DNA from: Methanomicrobiales archaeon
GTDB lineage: Archaea > Halobacteriota > Methanomicrobia > Methanomicrobiales > Methanospirillaceae
DNA length: 46,325 bases
Direction: 5' to 3'
NCBI GenBank assembly: GCA_013415565.1
Contig: JAAEET010000006.1
Location: forward strand, 1 to 46,325
The number at the start of each line of letters is the position of its first letter. The first letter of the stretch is position 1. The notes under the pieces are model-generated. The model was not told where the DNA came from, did no database searches, and saw only the letters and a program-made list of their open reading frames with translations. Of this stretch, positions 7,956 to 16,907 are shown in pieces. The position numbers and the translations under genes are program-made.

Positions 7956-8576
7956 TCAGTCGATACGGGAGATTCTGAAGAGCGAATATACCGGCACACC
8001 GTCAACATCCCTGATACCGCGCTTATCAAAGATGACCAGGATGCCGACCGGGTTTCCTCCATGCTTCCGGACGTAGCGGACCACTTCGTGGATGGTCGTC
8101 CCGGACGTGATCACGTCGTCGACGATCACGCACCGCTCACCCGGAATCTGGGCGAAATTGCCGCTGATCGAACCTACCGGAGGATCTCTCGCGCTCTGTT
8201 TGGCAGGGTAGTAGATGGCCAGTGCCACATCTTCGGCTACGGCGATGAGGGTGGCGAGCGGAATCCCTGAAATGGCGATTCCCACGATGGCGGTGGGAAA
8301 CTGCTCGGGCTGGGTTTCTCCTTTCGGCTCACCGCTGGTGGCCGAATAGTAGAGCTTCAGCAGCATCATGGCCAGCTCGTCGAGCAACGGCCCGTGGCTG
8401 CTCACCGCGCTCCAGTCGATTCCGACATCTTTCGGGATTGCACCACCCTTCTGCTGGGTCAGGAGCCAGGTTACCGTCTCGACCGACAGGCTCAGCTCGT
8501 CGGCAATCTGGCCGGGGCTGTGGCCATCGGAGAGTAGCGCCCGTGCTCGCTGGATCAGCTCATCAAGCGATGACAT
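7956..8576 (-). CDS. gfcR: GfcR-type regulator: HTH plus phosphoribosyltransferase-like domain
   Basis: This is an orotate phosphoribosyltransferase-like protein of 206 residues. The N-terminal 45 residues hold a helix-turn-helix ([21 protein letters not shown]). The rest is a type I PRTase fold with the PRPP loop [13 protein letters not shown] at about 146-158. In haloarchaea the homologue GfcR is a transcription regulator of sugar metabolism, while methanogen members are usually called PyrE-like; ligand and targets here are unknown. I chose the ATG at 8576 because the TATA element at 8599-8607 places the transcript start almost on it and there is no ribosome site. The upstream in-frame ATG at 8594 would lie before the transcript. 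It is 22 nt downstream of nob1. Confidence 0.85.
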   Translation of the reverse strand: MSSLDELIQRARALLSDGHSPGQIADELSLSVETVTWLLTQQKGGAIPKDVGIDWSAVSSHGPLLDELAMMLLKLYYSATSGEPKGETQPEQFPTAIVGIAISGIPLATLIAVAEDVALAIYYPAKQSARDPPVGSISGNFAQIPGERCVIVDDVITSGTTIHEVVRYVRKHGGNPVGILVIFDKRGIRDVDGVPVYSLFRISRID

Positions 8577-8598
8577 TGCAAGAAAAGTATGCACAGCG

Positions 8599-8607
8599 CT
8601 ATTTAAG
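8599..8607 (-). promoter_or_regulatory. TATA box for leaderless gfcR
   Basis: CTTAAATAG on the minus strand lies about 27 nt before the ATG at 8576 and overlaps the last codons of nob1. It suggests that gfcR has its own promoter even though it follows the prs-rtcA-nob1 operon. Confidence 0.6.
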
Positions 8608-9054
8608 TCTTCTTTTCATGGGAGCTCCGCAGACCGGGCACTCGCCCGGTCCGGCTGACGACCTGCCGCATCCCGTGCACCGGTACTGCCAGGTAAACCC
8701 GCGGGCTCCCTTCTGGTGGAGCGGGATGACCGGGACACCCATCCGGTACGCGGCGTTCTGGAGAGCATAGTCATCGGTGAGGATACCGGCAGAAAGCTCA
8801 ACGGCGAGAGCGAGTACTTCGAGGTCGGTCTCCGAGAGGACCTCCCCCTCTCCGCAGCGGATCGCCGCCTCCTTCACCCTCGTCACCGCCTCCCGTCCCG
8901 GTTCCCGTACCTGCAGCCCGGTTTCAGAGAGCAGATCGAAGCGGACCTTTGAACGGAGATCCCTCAGTTCCGCTACCACGCGGGGGGTCGTATAGATCTC
9001 CCCGGATAGGGGAAGGGACGAGAAGAAGACGGAGGTGTCGAGAACCGCTTTCAT
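8599..9054 (-). CDS. nob1: NOB1-like PIN-domain endoribonuclease
   Basis: This is the ribosome-biogenesis nuclease that in archaea and eukaryotes trims the 3' end of 16S/18S rRNA. The 151-residue protein has a PIN domain with the catalytic acidic residues D6 (VLDTS), E29 (VVAELRD), D77 and the DD pair at 94-95. A C-terminal zinc ribbon has cysteines 126, 129, 139 and 142. The ATG at 9054 is chosen because it starts the PIN fold directly with MKAVLDTS and overlaps the rtcA stop by 4 bp; longer in-frame starts lie inside rtcA. The operon with an RNA 3'-phosphate cyclase fits RNA processing. Confidence 0.93.
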   Translation of the reverse strand: MKAVLDTSVFFSSLPLSGEIYTTPRVVAELRDLRSKVRFDLLSETGLQVREPGREAVTRVKEAAIRCGEGEVLSETDLEVLALAVELSAGILTDDYALQNAAYRMGVPVIPLHQKGARGFTWQYRCTGCGRSSAGPGECPVCGAPMKRRLK

Positions 9055-10028
9055 GCCCGGAACTCCACCGGATCTCGGCCGGATACCTTCACCGGCATCC
9101 CGAACAGGGAGAGGAGCCAGCACATGGTGCGGGCATGGAGGGTGAACTCCGGTGCGGTATACGATCCCCCGCCGCGGGCGAGGTAGAGGAGGAGCTGGTC
9201 GCTCATATGGAGATCGACCTCCCCCGTCGCACGGAGCGCGGCCACCAGTCCCGAAGCAGCCGCTTCCCCCACCTTCTCCGCCGGAAGTCCCCTCTTTCCC
9301 AGGGCGCAGGAACCCTTCGCGCCGCTCCAGACGGTACAGGAGCTTCCGGTCCCTGGTCCTTCGGAACGCCTGATGCTCACCGGGTATTCTTCGCCTGTTT
9401 CTTCCAGGAGGTATGCCCGGGCACGTGCAGCCTGACGATCGGCGACATGGCCGGGCAGGTTTGATGAGCAGGACCGGATACCGTTTCCCGCTGCACTGCC
9501 AGCCGAGATACGGGGACAGGATGCGGGTTCAACCGAAACCCGGACCATCCCTCCTCCGACTGGATAATACCCCCTCCTGATGACCTCGACCCGTATTCCC
9601 TCCCCGGCCGGACCCAGGGCCGGGACGAAGACCTCGGTGAAGTAATCGATGGTCGGACTGAACTGGACCTCCGTTCCGCCCTGCACCATGAGCGACCCGC
9701 CCTTTTCGAGTGCGACGGGTAGCCAGGCCTGGATGACCAGGGGGATGCTTCCGGCGGTCCCGACATCGACCGCGGTATTCCTTCGCACGATGGACCGCGG
9801 GACAAAGGAGAGCCTGCTGCTTCCCGGGGTATTGCCCGCGACACGGGCATCGCAGGTCTCGGCAACAGCCCGGACGGCGGCACAATGCTGGTTGGCGAGG
9901 CCGGGGCGGGCCCGCTTTTCCCTGACGGATATGATTTCTACCGGGGTTCCAGTGACGGCAGAGAGAGCGACGGCTGAACGGACAATCTGGCCGCCACCCT
10001 CCAGCAGGGAACCATCGATCCTCAGCAT
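9051..10028 (-). CDS. rtcA: RNA 3'-terminal phosphate cyclase
   Basis: This enzyme converts RNA 3'-phosphate ends to 2',3'-cyclic phosphates using ATP through a covalent histidine-AMP intermediate. The 325-residue protein has the family opening MLRIDGSLLEGGGQIVRSAVALSA, and the NTAVDVGTAGSIPLVIQA and RRGYYPVGGG segments. The C-terminal catalytic motif is APEFTLHA, with H298 as the probable nucleotidylated histidine. It overlaps prs upstream by 7 bp and nob1 downstream by 4 bp, so the three genes are translationally coupled. The length is normal and no key residue seems to be missing. Confidence 0.95.
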   Translation of the reverse strand: MLRIDGSLLEGGGQIVRSAVALSAVTGTPVEIISVREKRARPGLANQHCAAVRAVAETCDARVAGNTPGSSRLSFVPRSIVRRNTAVDVGTAGSIPLVIQAWLPVALEKGGSLMVQGGTEVQFSPTIDYFTEVFVPALGPAGEGIRVEVIRRGYYPVGGGMVRVSVEPASCPRISAGSAAGNGIRSCSSNLPGHVADRQAARARAYLLEETGEEYPVSIRRSEGPGTGSSCTVWSGAKGSCALGKRGLPAEKVGEAAASGLVAALRATGEVDLHMSDQLLLYLARGGGSYTAPEFTLHARTMCWLLSLFGMPVKVSGRDPVEFRA

Positions 10029-10870
10029 CCCCGGATTCCGCTCACCACGGTTGTTGCCGCAGAATAAACGCTGCAGGCCTGCTCGATCGTATCACTGGCG
10101 GCGACATCCTCCACCCCCGAGGCGATAAGCCGTGCATATGCCCCGCCGGCAAAGACACCGTGGACACAGGCAGCTGCAACGGTCTTTGCACCCTGGGCGG
10201 AGAGGAGCCCGGCTGCCGTCGCAAGCGTGCTTCCCGTGGATATGATATCATCGACGATCACCACCGCTCTTCCATCAGCACAGAGGTGTTTGGGTTCGAT
10301 CCTGACCTCTTCTCCGGAGATGCGGGTCTTCTCCAGGTGGTCGCAATCCCAGTTCCCGGCAGCGGCAACCATCGAGGCGAACGAGACCGCCCCGTCATCA
10401 GGGGCGAGAATGAGCGGATCGTCATACCCCGAACGGCCGAGGTATGCCCCGATTTCCGGTGCAAGGGACAGGTTCTCGACCGGAACGGTGAAATGGCGGA
10501 GCACCCCGGGATCGTGGATATTGACGGTGAACACCCGGCATACACCGGACGAGAGTGCCCGTGCCACCGCCCGGGCGGAGAGCGGCTCCCCGGGATAGAA
10601 CTGTTTGTCCTGCCGGGCGTATCCCATGTACGGGAGAAGCAGGACCGGTGAAGACCCGCTGCAAGCATCGATGAGCAGGAGCAGCTGGACGAGCGAATCG
10701 CTGTCCACCACGCTTCCCACGACCACGACCTCATCGTCAACCACCCCGGTCCGGAGATAGTGCTCACCATCGGGGAAGCGGGAGAACTTCACGTCCACCA
10801 GGTCCCACCCGCCTTCGCGGGCGATACGTGCGGCCAGGATTTGCGAGTATTCGGTGCTGATTACCTTCAT
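10022..10870 (-). CDS. prs: Ribose-phosphate pyrophosphokinase
   Basis: PRPP synthase makes phosphoribosyl pyrophosphate from ribose 5-phosphate and ATP for nucleotide, His and Trp synthesis and, in methanogens, cofactor pathways. The 282-residue protein shows the ATP flexible-loop region YMGYARQDKQFYPGEP, a HDPGV segment matching the conserved His region, and the PRPP loop VIVDDIISTGST. The length matches archaeal class members. It is the first gene of the prs-rtcA-nob1 operon. A TATA box at 10894-10901 lies about 28 nt before the ATG, indicating little or no leader. It is transcribed away from lonB. Confidence 0.95.
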   Translation of the reverse strand: MKVISTEYSQILAARIAREGGWDLVDVKFSRFPDGEHYLRTGVVDDEVVVVGSVVDSDSLVQLLLLIDACSGSSPVLLLPYMGYARQDKQFYPGEPLSARAVARALSSGVCRVFTVNIHDPGVLRHFTVPVENLSLAPEIGAYLGRSGYDDPLILAPDDGAVSFASMVAAAGNWDCDHLEKTRISGEEVRIEPKHLCADGRAVVIVDDIISTGSTLATAAGLLSAQGAKTVAAACVHGVFAGGAYARLIASGVEDVAASDTIEQACSVYSAATTVVSGIRGC

Positions 10871-10893
10871 CCGATCCTACCTCATGCTGAAAG

Positions 10894-10901
10894 TACTTAA
10901 A
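10894..10901 (-). promoter_or_regulatory. prs promoter TATA box
   Basis: TTTAAGTA on the minus strand is centred about 28 nt before the prs start codon, which suggests a leaderless or nearly leaderless transcript. Confidence 0.55.
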
Positions 10902-10914
10902 CTACCATGCATAA

Positions 10915-10923
10915 TTTATATTA
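10915..10923 (+). promoter_or_regulatory. lonB promoter TATA box
   Basis: TTTATATTA lies about 36 nt before the ATG at 10955. A start near 10944 gives a leader of about 11 nt. An in-frame ATG at 10907 lies before this box and so is unlikely to be used. Confidence 0.6.
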
Positions 10924-10954
10924 CCGTATATCTTTTCGTGAGGTAAATCCGAGC

Positions 10955-12871
10955 ATGGAAGACGTAGAATCCGGTCGTGAGAGCCAGGAAGAGGTTTTTT
11001 CTCTGGAGATCCCTGAGGAGAGCTCGTCCGAGATCGAGGTCCCCCAGAGTCTCATCGACCAGGTGATCGGGCAGGAGCATGCCGTCGAGGTCATCAGGAA
11101 AGCCGCCATCCAGAGACGGCACGTGATGATGATCGGAAGTCCGGGTACCGGCAAGTCCATGCTGGCCAAGGCGATGGCAGAGCTGCTGCCGAAAGAGGAT
11201 ATGCAGGATATCCTGGTCTACCCGAACTCGGATGACCCCAACAATCCTATTGTGAGAACGGTCCCCGCAGGGCGGGGAAAACAGATTGTCACCGCTCACA
11301 AGGCCGAGGCACGGAAGAAGATCCAGCTCAGGAATACCCTGCTGATGCTCCTGATCTTCGCCATCGTCGGCTACTCGTTCATCACCTACCAGTGGCTGAT
11401 GGGCATCATTGCCGCGGCATTCGTCTTCATGGCGATGCGGTATGCGACCCCCCGCGAGGAGACCATGGTCCCGAAGCTCCTGGTGACCAATGACGCAACC
11501 GCCACGGCCCCGTTCATTGATGCCACCGGTTCACATGCCGGGGCACTCCTGGGAGATGTCCGCCACGATCCGTTCCAGAGCGGAGGGCTCGAAACCCCGA
11601 GCCATGACCGGGTCGAGGCGGGGGCCATCCACCGGGCCCACAAGGGGGTCCTGTTCATCGATGAGATCAACACCCTGACCCCTCACTCCCAGCAGAACCT
11701 GCTCACCGCCCTCCAGGAGGGCGAATTTCCCATCACCGGCCAGAGCGAGCGTTCCAGCGGGGCCATGGTGCGGACCGAGGCGGTCCCCTGCAAGTTCATC
11801 ATGATCGCTGCGGGGAACCTCGACGCCATCCAGGGGATGCATCCGGCACTCCGGTCCCGCATCCGGGGCTACGGCTATGAAGTCTACATGAGCGAGAATA
11901 TGCCCGACACCCCCGAGAACCGGGAGAAATTCATCAGGTTCATAGCCCAGGAGATCAAGAATGACGGAAAGATCCCCCATTTCGACAAGAGCGCCATGGA
12001 GGAGATCATCAGGGAGGCACGGCGGCGGTCGAACAGGAAAGGTCACCTGACCCTCAAGCTCCGGGACATGGGCGGCCTGATCCGGGTTGCCGGGGACCTT
12101 GCACGTCAGCAGGGAGCGGACGTTACCACCGCCGATCACGTGATCGCGGCAAAAAAGACGGCACGGTCGATCGAGGACCAGGTCTCAGACGAGTATATCG
12201 GCCGGAGCCGCGAATACGAGCTGACGGTGGTCGAAGGAACCCGCGTGGGAAGGGTCAACGGCCTCGCGGTCATGGGCAGTGATTCAGGATCCGTGCTCCC
12301 CATCATGGCCGAGGTGACGGCGGCACAGGGAGCAAGCGGAACGGTGATCGCCACCGGTATGCTGAAGGAGATCGCCCAGGAATCGATCAAGAACGTCTCG
12401 GCCATCCTGAAGAAGTTCACCGGCAAGGACATCCGGAACATGGATGTCCACATCCAGTTCATCGGAACCTACGGCGGGGTCGAGGGAGATTCCGCCTCCA
12501 TTTCCGTGGCGACCGCAGTCATCAGCGCCATCGAGTCGATCCCGGTCAGGCAGGATATCGCCATGACCGGATCGCTCTCGGTCAGGGGCGACGTGCTCCC
12601 GGTTGGCGGGGTCACCTACAAGATCGAGGCGGCGGCAAAGGCCGGGATCGCCACGGTGCTGATCCCTGCAGCAAACATCGACGATGTCCTGATTGAGGAA
12701 CGCTACAAGGATAAGGTAAGCGTTATTCCGGTCGACAATATCGAGGACGTGCTCAAGATCGCCCTCGTGCCCGAGAACCGCGAAGGATTCCTGAACAAGC
12801 TCCGCCGGGTGGCGATCTCCACCTCAGGAAAACTCATCGAAGGCTCCGGCTTCTCCCCCTCTGCAGTCTGA
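10955..12871 (+). CDS. lonB: Archaeal membrane-bound Lon protease (LonB)
   Basis: This is an ATP-dependent serine protease for protein quality control, anchored in the membrane with its active part in the cytosol. The 638-residue protein has Walker A GSPGTGKS at 61-68, then two membrane helices at about 128-145 and 147-162 inserted within the AAA domain as in all archaeal LonB. Walker B is GVLFIDEIN at 231-239. The C-terminal protease domain has the Ser-Lys dyad S513 (EGDSAS) and K556 (TYKIEAA). I chose the ATG at 10955 because GTGAGGT sits at 10938-10944 and the promoter box lies at 10915-10923. tldD follows after 4 bp, grouping two proteolysis genes. Confidence 0.97.
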   Translation: MEDVESGRESQEEVFSLEIPEESSSEIEVPQSLIDQVIGQEHAVEVIRKAAIQRRHVMMIGSPGTGKSMLAKAMAELLPKEDMQDILVYPNSDDPNNPIVRTVPAGRGKQIVTAHKAEARKKIQLRNTLLMLLIFAIVGYSFITYQWLMGIIAAAFVFMAMRYATPREETMVPKLLVTNDATATAPFIDATGSHAGALLGDVRHDPFQSGGLETPSHDRVEAGAIHRAHKGVLFIDEINTLTPHSQQNLLTALQEGEFPITGQSERSSGAMVRTEAVPCKFIMIAAGNLDAIQGMHPALRSRIRGYGYEVYMSENMPDTPENREKFIRFIAQEIKNDGKIPHFDKSAMEEIIREARRRSNRKGHLTLKLRDMGGLIRVAGDLARQQGADVTTADHVIAAKKTARSIEDQVSDEYIGRSREYELTVVEGTRVGRVNGLAVMGSDSGSVLPIMAEVTAAQGASGTVIATGMLKEIAQESIKNVSAILKKFTGKDIRNMDVHIQFIGTYGGVEGDSASISVATAVISAIESIPVRQDIAMTGSLSVRGDVLPVGGVTYKIEAAAKAGIATVLIPAANIDDVLIEERYKDKVSVIPVDNIEDVLKIALVPENREGFLNKLRRVAISTSGKLIEGSGFSPSAV

Positions 12872-12875
12872 TACC

Positions 12876-14207
12876 ATGCCCGGGGTCAGATACTACGATA
12901 TCCGCCACGTGCAGGGCCAGAGTACCCACATTGATATCGACAACGGGGTGTGTGAATCGGCGGCAAGCTCTTTTTTCGACCATGCGGTGATCCGGGCGCT
13001 CTCCAGGAATGGCTGGGGTATCATCACGATCGACAATTTCCAGGAACTGCAAGAAGGTGAGATCGCGACCCTGGTCGACCGGGCGGCCTCCATTTCAGCC
13101 ATCTGCGGTGAGGATATCTCCCTTTCCCCGCCGTTACGTGGGAGCGTGGACGTCCCCCCCCTGGAAGAGGATCCCCGCGATGTCAGTCTCGGGGAGAAGA
13201 CGGCGATCCTCCTCGATCTCGAGCGATCGGCACGGATTCCCGGGATCATGAACACCCGGGTGAACTACATCGAACGTTTCGAGAACGTCGGGTTCCGTGA
13301 CAGCACCGGCTATGAGAACCGCTACGAGATCTGCAGGAGCGGGTTTGGCGTGATGGCGGTTGCGGCCCGGAACGGGACCCTGCAGATGGGATATGAGCGG
13401 CGGCACACCATCAGGGGGCTGAACATCCGGCACCAGCAGGATCTCGCCCGCGAAGCAGCGGAACGGGCGCTCTCGCTGCTGGACGCACGTCCGGCCCGGG
13501 GCGGGACCATGCGGGCAGTGCTCGATCCCGAGCTCGCCGGGGTCTTTGCCCATGAAGCGGTGGGTCACGCGAGTGAGGCGGATCTCGTCCAGGAGGGCAA
13601 TTCGGTGCTTGCCGGTAAGATCGGCGAGCGAATCGGGAATCCTGTCGTGACCATCGTGGACGATCCTTCCCTCCCCGAATTCGGGTTTGAACCCTTCGAT
13701 GCCGAAGGATCGGCAACCGGCCGGACCGAGATCATCAGGAAGGGCGTCCTTGCCGGCTTTCTCCATTCCCGCGAGACGCTCGCCGCAGTGGGGAATGGCC
13801 GTGCCGGCCATGCCCGGGCGATGGCCGGGGAGCCCCCGCTGGTCAGGATGAGCAACACGTTCATCGAGGCCGGAGAGAGCACCAGGGACGAGATCCTCGC
13901 GGAATGCGGGAATGGAATTCTCCTGAAGGGTTCCCGCGGAGGACAGGTCGACCCGGGGAGGGGCGTCTTCCAGTTCAATGCCGAATACGGCTATCTCATC
14001 GAGGACGGTGAATGCACGACGATGGTCCGTGATGTCTCCCTCTCCGGAGAGATTCTCAGAACCCTCTTCTCGATCAGGCTCTGCGGGAACGAGGTAAGGA
14101 TGCATCAGGGATACTGCGGAAAGGGAGGACAGAGCGTTCCGGTCAGTGACGGGGCGCCATACACCCTCCTCGACGATGCGGTGGTGGGCGGCAGTGGAGA
14201 TTCTTGA
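12876..14207 (+). CDS. tldD: TldD-family metalloprotease
   Basis: This is the catalytic subunit of the TldD/TldE pair, a heterodimeric zinc protease that degrades unfolded peptides in other organisms and matures some ribosomal peptides. The 443-residue protein has the zinc motif HEAVGH at 226-231 inside FAHEAVGHASEAD, the invariant family signature, and typical C-terminal features (NAEYGYLIEDGE...). It starts 4 bp after lonB and its end overlaps the tldE start, so all three are probably one unit. In archaea the physiological substrate is unknown; adjacency to LonB suggests finishing of peptides released by that protease. Confidence 0.93.
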   Translation: MPGVRYYDIRHVQGQSTHIDIDNGVCESAASSFFDHAVIRALSRNGWGIITIDNFQELQEGEIATLVDRAASISAICGEDISLSPPLRGSVDVPPLEEDPRDVSLGEKTAILLDLERSARIPGIMNTRVNYIERFENVGFRDSTGYENRYEICRSGFGVMAVAARNGTLQMGYERRHTIRGLNIRHQQDLAREAAERALSLLDARPARGGTMRAVLDPELAGVFAHEAVGHASEADLVQEGNSVLAGKIGERIGNPVVTIVDDPSLPEFGFEPFDAEGSATGRTEIIRKGVLAGFLHSRETLAAVGNGRAGHARAMAGEPPLVRMSNTFIEAGESTRDEILAECGNGILLKGSRGGQVDPGRGVFQFNAEYGYLIEDGECTTMVRDVSLSGEILRTLFSIRLCGNEVRMHQGYCGKGGQSVPVSDGAPYTLLDDAVVGGSGDS

Positions 14208-15477
14208 CGACATTCTGACAGCCGGCAGCAGATCTGCCGATGAGGTCGAGGTCTACCTCATCGAGGGTCGATCCGTTTCAGCCGAGCTCAAAAGGTCGGT
14301 GGTGAGCAGATCCATCGAGTCCCGGCACTTCAGTCTCTCCATCCGGATTATCACCGGGGGAAGGATCGGGACATCGTCGACCAGCAACCCGGCGGACTGG
14401 CGCAGGTGCCTGGAGGCCGCGGTCGCCAGCGGAAAACTTGCCACTCCCCAGGTCTGGAATGGTCTGCCGGGTCCGCAGTCGCTCGGCGGTCCTGATCTCT
14501 CCTGGGATCCCGCCGTCGACCCCGGGGCCGCCGCCGTGCAGGGAATGCTCGAGGGGATGGTTGAGGGGGCCGGGCGCCATCCGGTCCAGGTCACTTCCGG
14601 CAGCGCCACCATGTCAACAGGGACGGTCACCATCGCGAACAGTCACGGGATTGGATATTCCCGGAACCAGAGCCTGGTATCCGCATCGCTCGAGACCATC
14701 CGGGTAAATTCAACCGGCTACGAGTTCGAAACTTCCTGCTCCTGCGACTTCGACCCTGCATCAATCGGCGACCGTGCCGGTTTTCTCGCCGCCTCTTCGG
14801 TGAACGGGAAAGATATTCCGACCGGAACCTACGACGTCATCCTCTCCCCTCTCGCCGCAGCCCAGCTGATCTCGGCAGTGCTCGTTCCGGCGCTCTCGGG
14901 CAGAAACGTCCATGCCGGCAGATCAAAACTTGCCGGATCGCTTGGTATGCAGGTAGCCGATGGGGCCATCTCAGTGTATGATGATCCGCTCCTTCCGCGG
15001 GGTCTTGGGAGCACCCGCTGGGACGCGGAGGGGACACCGACCCGGAAGATACCGTTCATCCGGGACGGGATCCTCGGGGAATTCGCCTACGACCTGAAAA
15101 CGGCCTACCGCCATGGGGCTGAGAGCACCGGGAGTGCTCTGCGCTCCGGTTCAGGCGGTTTGCCGGCCATCGGCCACCACAACATGGTGATCGTGGGGCC
15201 TGAAACCGCCCTGATGGACGAGCCCGCAGTCTACATCCAGGATGTGGTCGGGGCACACACCGCAAACCCGCTTTCCGGTGACTTCTCGGTGGAACTCACG
15301 AACCCGTTCAATGTGAGGGACGGGAGCTATGAAACTCCTATCAGGAAGGCGATGATAGCGGGAAATGTCTTTGACCTGCTGTTCAGGATCACCGGGCTCG
15401 GCCGGGACCGGCGGACCATCGGATCCCTCATCCTGCCGTCCATAAGGTTAAAAGATCAGCACATCATTGGTGTATAG
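14194..15477 (+). CDS. pmbA: TldE/PmbA-family partner of TldD
   Basis: This is the non-catalytic partner in the TldD/TldE protease. The protein of about 427 residues shares the fold but lacks the HExxxH zinc motif. The C-terminal half has the family segments STRWDAEGTPTRKIPFIRDGILGEFAYD and a final VELTNPFNVRDG region. The start is uncertain: GTG at 14194 gives a normal N-terminus (EILDDILTAG) and overlaps tldD by 14 bp; ATG at 14176 and another at 14146 are in frame. The stop abuts the ATG of the BofA-like gene with no gap. Confidence 0.88.
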   Translation: MEILDDILTAGSRSADEVEVYLIEGRSVSAELKRSVVSRSIESRHFSLSIRIITGGRIGTSSTSNPADWRRCLEAAVASGKLATPQVWNGLPGPQSLGGPDLSWDPAVDPGAAAVQGMLEGMVEGAGRHPVQVTSGSATMSTGTVTIANSHGIGYSRNQSLVSASLETIRVNSTGYEFETSCSCDFDPASIGDRAGFLAASSVNGKDIPTGTYDVILSPLAAAQLISAVLVPALSGRNVHAGRSKLAGSLGMQVADGAISVYDDPLLPRGLGSTRWDAEGTPTRKIPFIRDGILGEFAYDLKTAYRHGAESTGSALRSGSGGLPAIGHHNMVIVGPETALMDEPAVYIQDVVGAHTANPLSGDFSVELTNPFNVRDGSYETPIRKAMIAGNVFDLLFRITGLGRDRRTIGSLILPSIRLKDQHIIGV

Positions 15478-15744
15478 ATGTCAATTGATCTGGCCCTGAT
15501 CATTGCCGGAATCCTGATCGCCGTCGTTCTCATCTTTGTCATCAAGGATATCGTGAAGATCGTGATCAACTCGATCCTCGGGCTTATCATTCTGGTCTCC
15601 GTCAATTATTTCGACCTGATGGGATATGTGGGAAGACCCGACATCGAATACACCCCGGTGAATCTCATCCTCTGCGCCCTGGGTGGGATTCCGGGTACGC
15701 TCATCGTCATTATCATGCAGCTGCTCGGAAATCCGGTTGGGTGA
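15478..15744 (+). CDS. BofA-like small membrane protein
   Basis: This is an 88-residue integral membrane protein resembling the pro-sigmaK-processing inhibitor BofA family. It has three hydrophobic helices at about 4-22, 26-43 and 60-82, with the conserved pattern NSILGLIIL and a C-terminal LGGIPGTLIVIIMQLLG. In Bacillus BofA inhibits an intramembrane protease during sporulation; archaea have no sporulation, so the role here must differ. It begins immediately after the pmbA stop, so it belongs to the same transcript as lonB, tldD and pmbA. Control of a membrane protease is an attractive but untested idea. Confidence 0.8.
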   Translation: MSIDLALIIAGILIAVVLIFVIKDIVKIVINSILGLIILVSVNYFDLMGYVGRPDIEYTPVNLILCALGGIPGTLIVIIMQLLGNPVG

Positions 15745-15828
15745 TTGGGTGAGCACCGTGGAATGCCAGGATACCAGCTGGTGCAGCATGCCGTCATCCC
15801 ATGAACATTCAGGAACCGGGGAATCCTC

Positions 15829-16326
15829 ATGACCCTCCGATATGCCCTTCCTGACCGGAACACCCTGCTCCTGATCGAAGGGAGCCGGTCCTTCCTCCTT
15901 GCCGGAAAGGCCGATTCCCGGTTTCCCCTCTGCATCGAGTATGCTTCAGGTGAGATCTGCACAACGCTGGAGAAAGACGATATCATCGCTGTTTCTGCAC
16001 CCGAAGGAGGTGCACTCGAGCCCGCGGTCATGCTCCTTGAACTCGTCAGGAGTTACCACCTGCCGCTCCTCGTGCTGCCTTCGGGACATCCCGGTTCAAA
16101 ACGGCTGAGGTATGTGGTATCTGCGGGGCCGCAAATCTCTCTCAGCTGCGGTATCCAGCGGGGGACACACCCGGAGCAGCATATCCTCTGCTCTTCAGAC
16201 GAACTGGCCGGACTGGAGCTCAAAGGTACTGCAGAAGGAATCAGTACTGGGCCTCTCCCTACCCCGGTAAAGGCATCCATCCTTACCCTCTCTATTGCGA
16301 TTAATCCCCATTCCTCACCCGTGTAA
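15829..16326 (+). CDS. Conserved hypothetical protein
   Basis: This 165-residue protein is one I do not recognise. It looks soluble and alpha/beta-like, with a hydrophobic strand (TLLLIEG), an acidic-rich middle (EKDDIIAVSAPEGGALEPAVMLLELV) and a strand/loop segment LPLLVLPSGHPGSKRLRYVV. It has no signal peptide or membrane helix. A GGGGA ribosome site sits about 6 nt before the ATG, and a stop at 15802-15804 closes the frame upstream, so the start is well defined. It lies 84 nt after the BofA-like gene in the same direction and may share its transcript. The C-terminus (INPHSSPV) is unremarkable. Confidence 0.6.
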   Translation: MTLRYALPDRNTLLLIEGSRSFLLAGKADSRFPLCIEYASGEICTTLEKDDIIAVSAPEGGALEPAVMLLELVRSYHLPLLVLPSGHPGSKRLRYVVSAGPQISLSCGIQRGTHPEQHILCSSDELAGLELKGTAEGISTGPLPTPVKASILTLSIAINPHSSPV

Positions 16327-16524
16327 GGTATGGCTGTATAGAATACGACCTCTGTTCCGGGCACGATAATTCCTTCAGCATCTGGATCACCGGTCGAAGA
16401 AAGGGACTATTTCGCGCACAAAATAATGCGGAAATAATTTTATTGCTTAAAAATTTTTCTGATAACTCACATAAATTGCCATATTTTGATAATCAGCGCT
16501 TTTTCCGGCGAGGGAAATATCAAC

Positions 16525-16533
16525 AGATATAAG
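16525..16533 (+). promoter_or_regulatory. Likely ATP synthase operon promoter
   Basis: The 251-bp gap 16327-16577 is very AT-rich. AGATATAAG here predicts a transcript start near 16555 and a 20-25 nt leader with the strong GAGGAGGT ribosome site at 16567-16574. A second AT-rich candidate, GCTTAAAAAT at about 16445-16454, would give a leader above 100 nt. Confidence 0.5.
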
Positions 16534-16577
16534 AACAATTCCTGTCAAATATCTCATCTGCCGTAAGAGGAGGTTGG

Positions 16578-16907
16578 ATGAAGACTGATGTATTAAAGAA
16601 CATCAAAGCAACCGAAGAAGAGTACCAGTCGCTGATAAGCACGGTTATGGCTGAGAGGAAACGCAGTCTTTCTGACGCCGAACTCGAGGCCGACAACCTT
16701 GTGATGAAGGCAAGTACCAATGCCGAAGAGTACAGGAAAATGCGGCTTGCAGAAGCACGGCAGCAGGCAGAAAGGAAGCACGCCGAAGTTATCAGGGAAG
16801 GCGAGCGGAAGTCCTCAGATCTGAAGGCAAAAGGCAGTAAAAACCTTAATTCGGCCGTGGAACTGCTGGTTTCACGTTTTAAGGAGAGACTGCATGCTCT
16901 CACCTGA
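16578..16907 (+). CDS. atpH: A-type ATP synthase subunit H
   Basis: This is the peripheral-stalk subunit that pairs with subunit E to hold the catalytic head against the membrane stator. The 109-residue protein is almost wholly charged and helical, with Ala-, Glu-, Lys- and Arg-rich heptads from about residue 10 to 100, consistent with a long coiled coil. It is the first gene of the nine-gene operon and carries a strong ribosome site (GAGGAGGT). It overlaps the subunit I gene by 14 bp. Sequence alone gives a generic coiled coil; the position and length identify it. Confidence 0.88.
   Translation: MKTDVLKNIKATEEEYQSLISTVMAERKRSLSDAELEADNLVMKASTNAEEYRKMRLAEARQQAERKHAEVIREGERKSSDLKAKGSKNLNSAVELLVSRFKERLHALT

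Noticed and set aside
13134-14213. 359-codon minus-strand frame
   Set aside because: It is antisense to tldD, which carries HEAVGH; GC-rich codon bias creates long antisense frames here.
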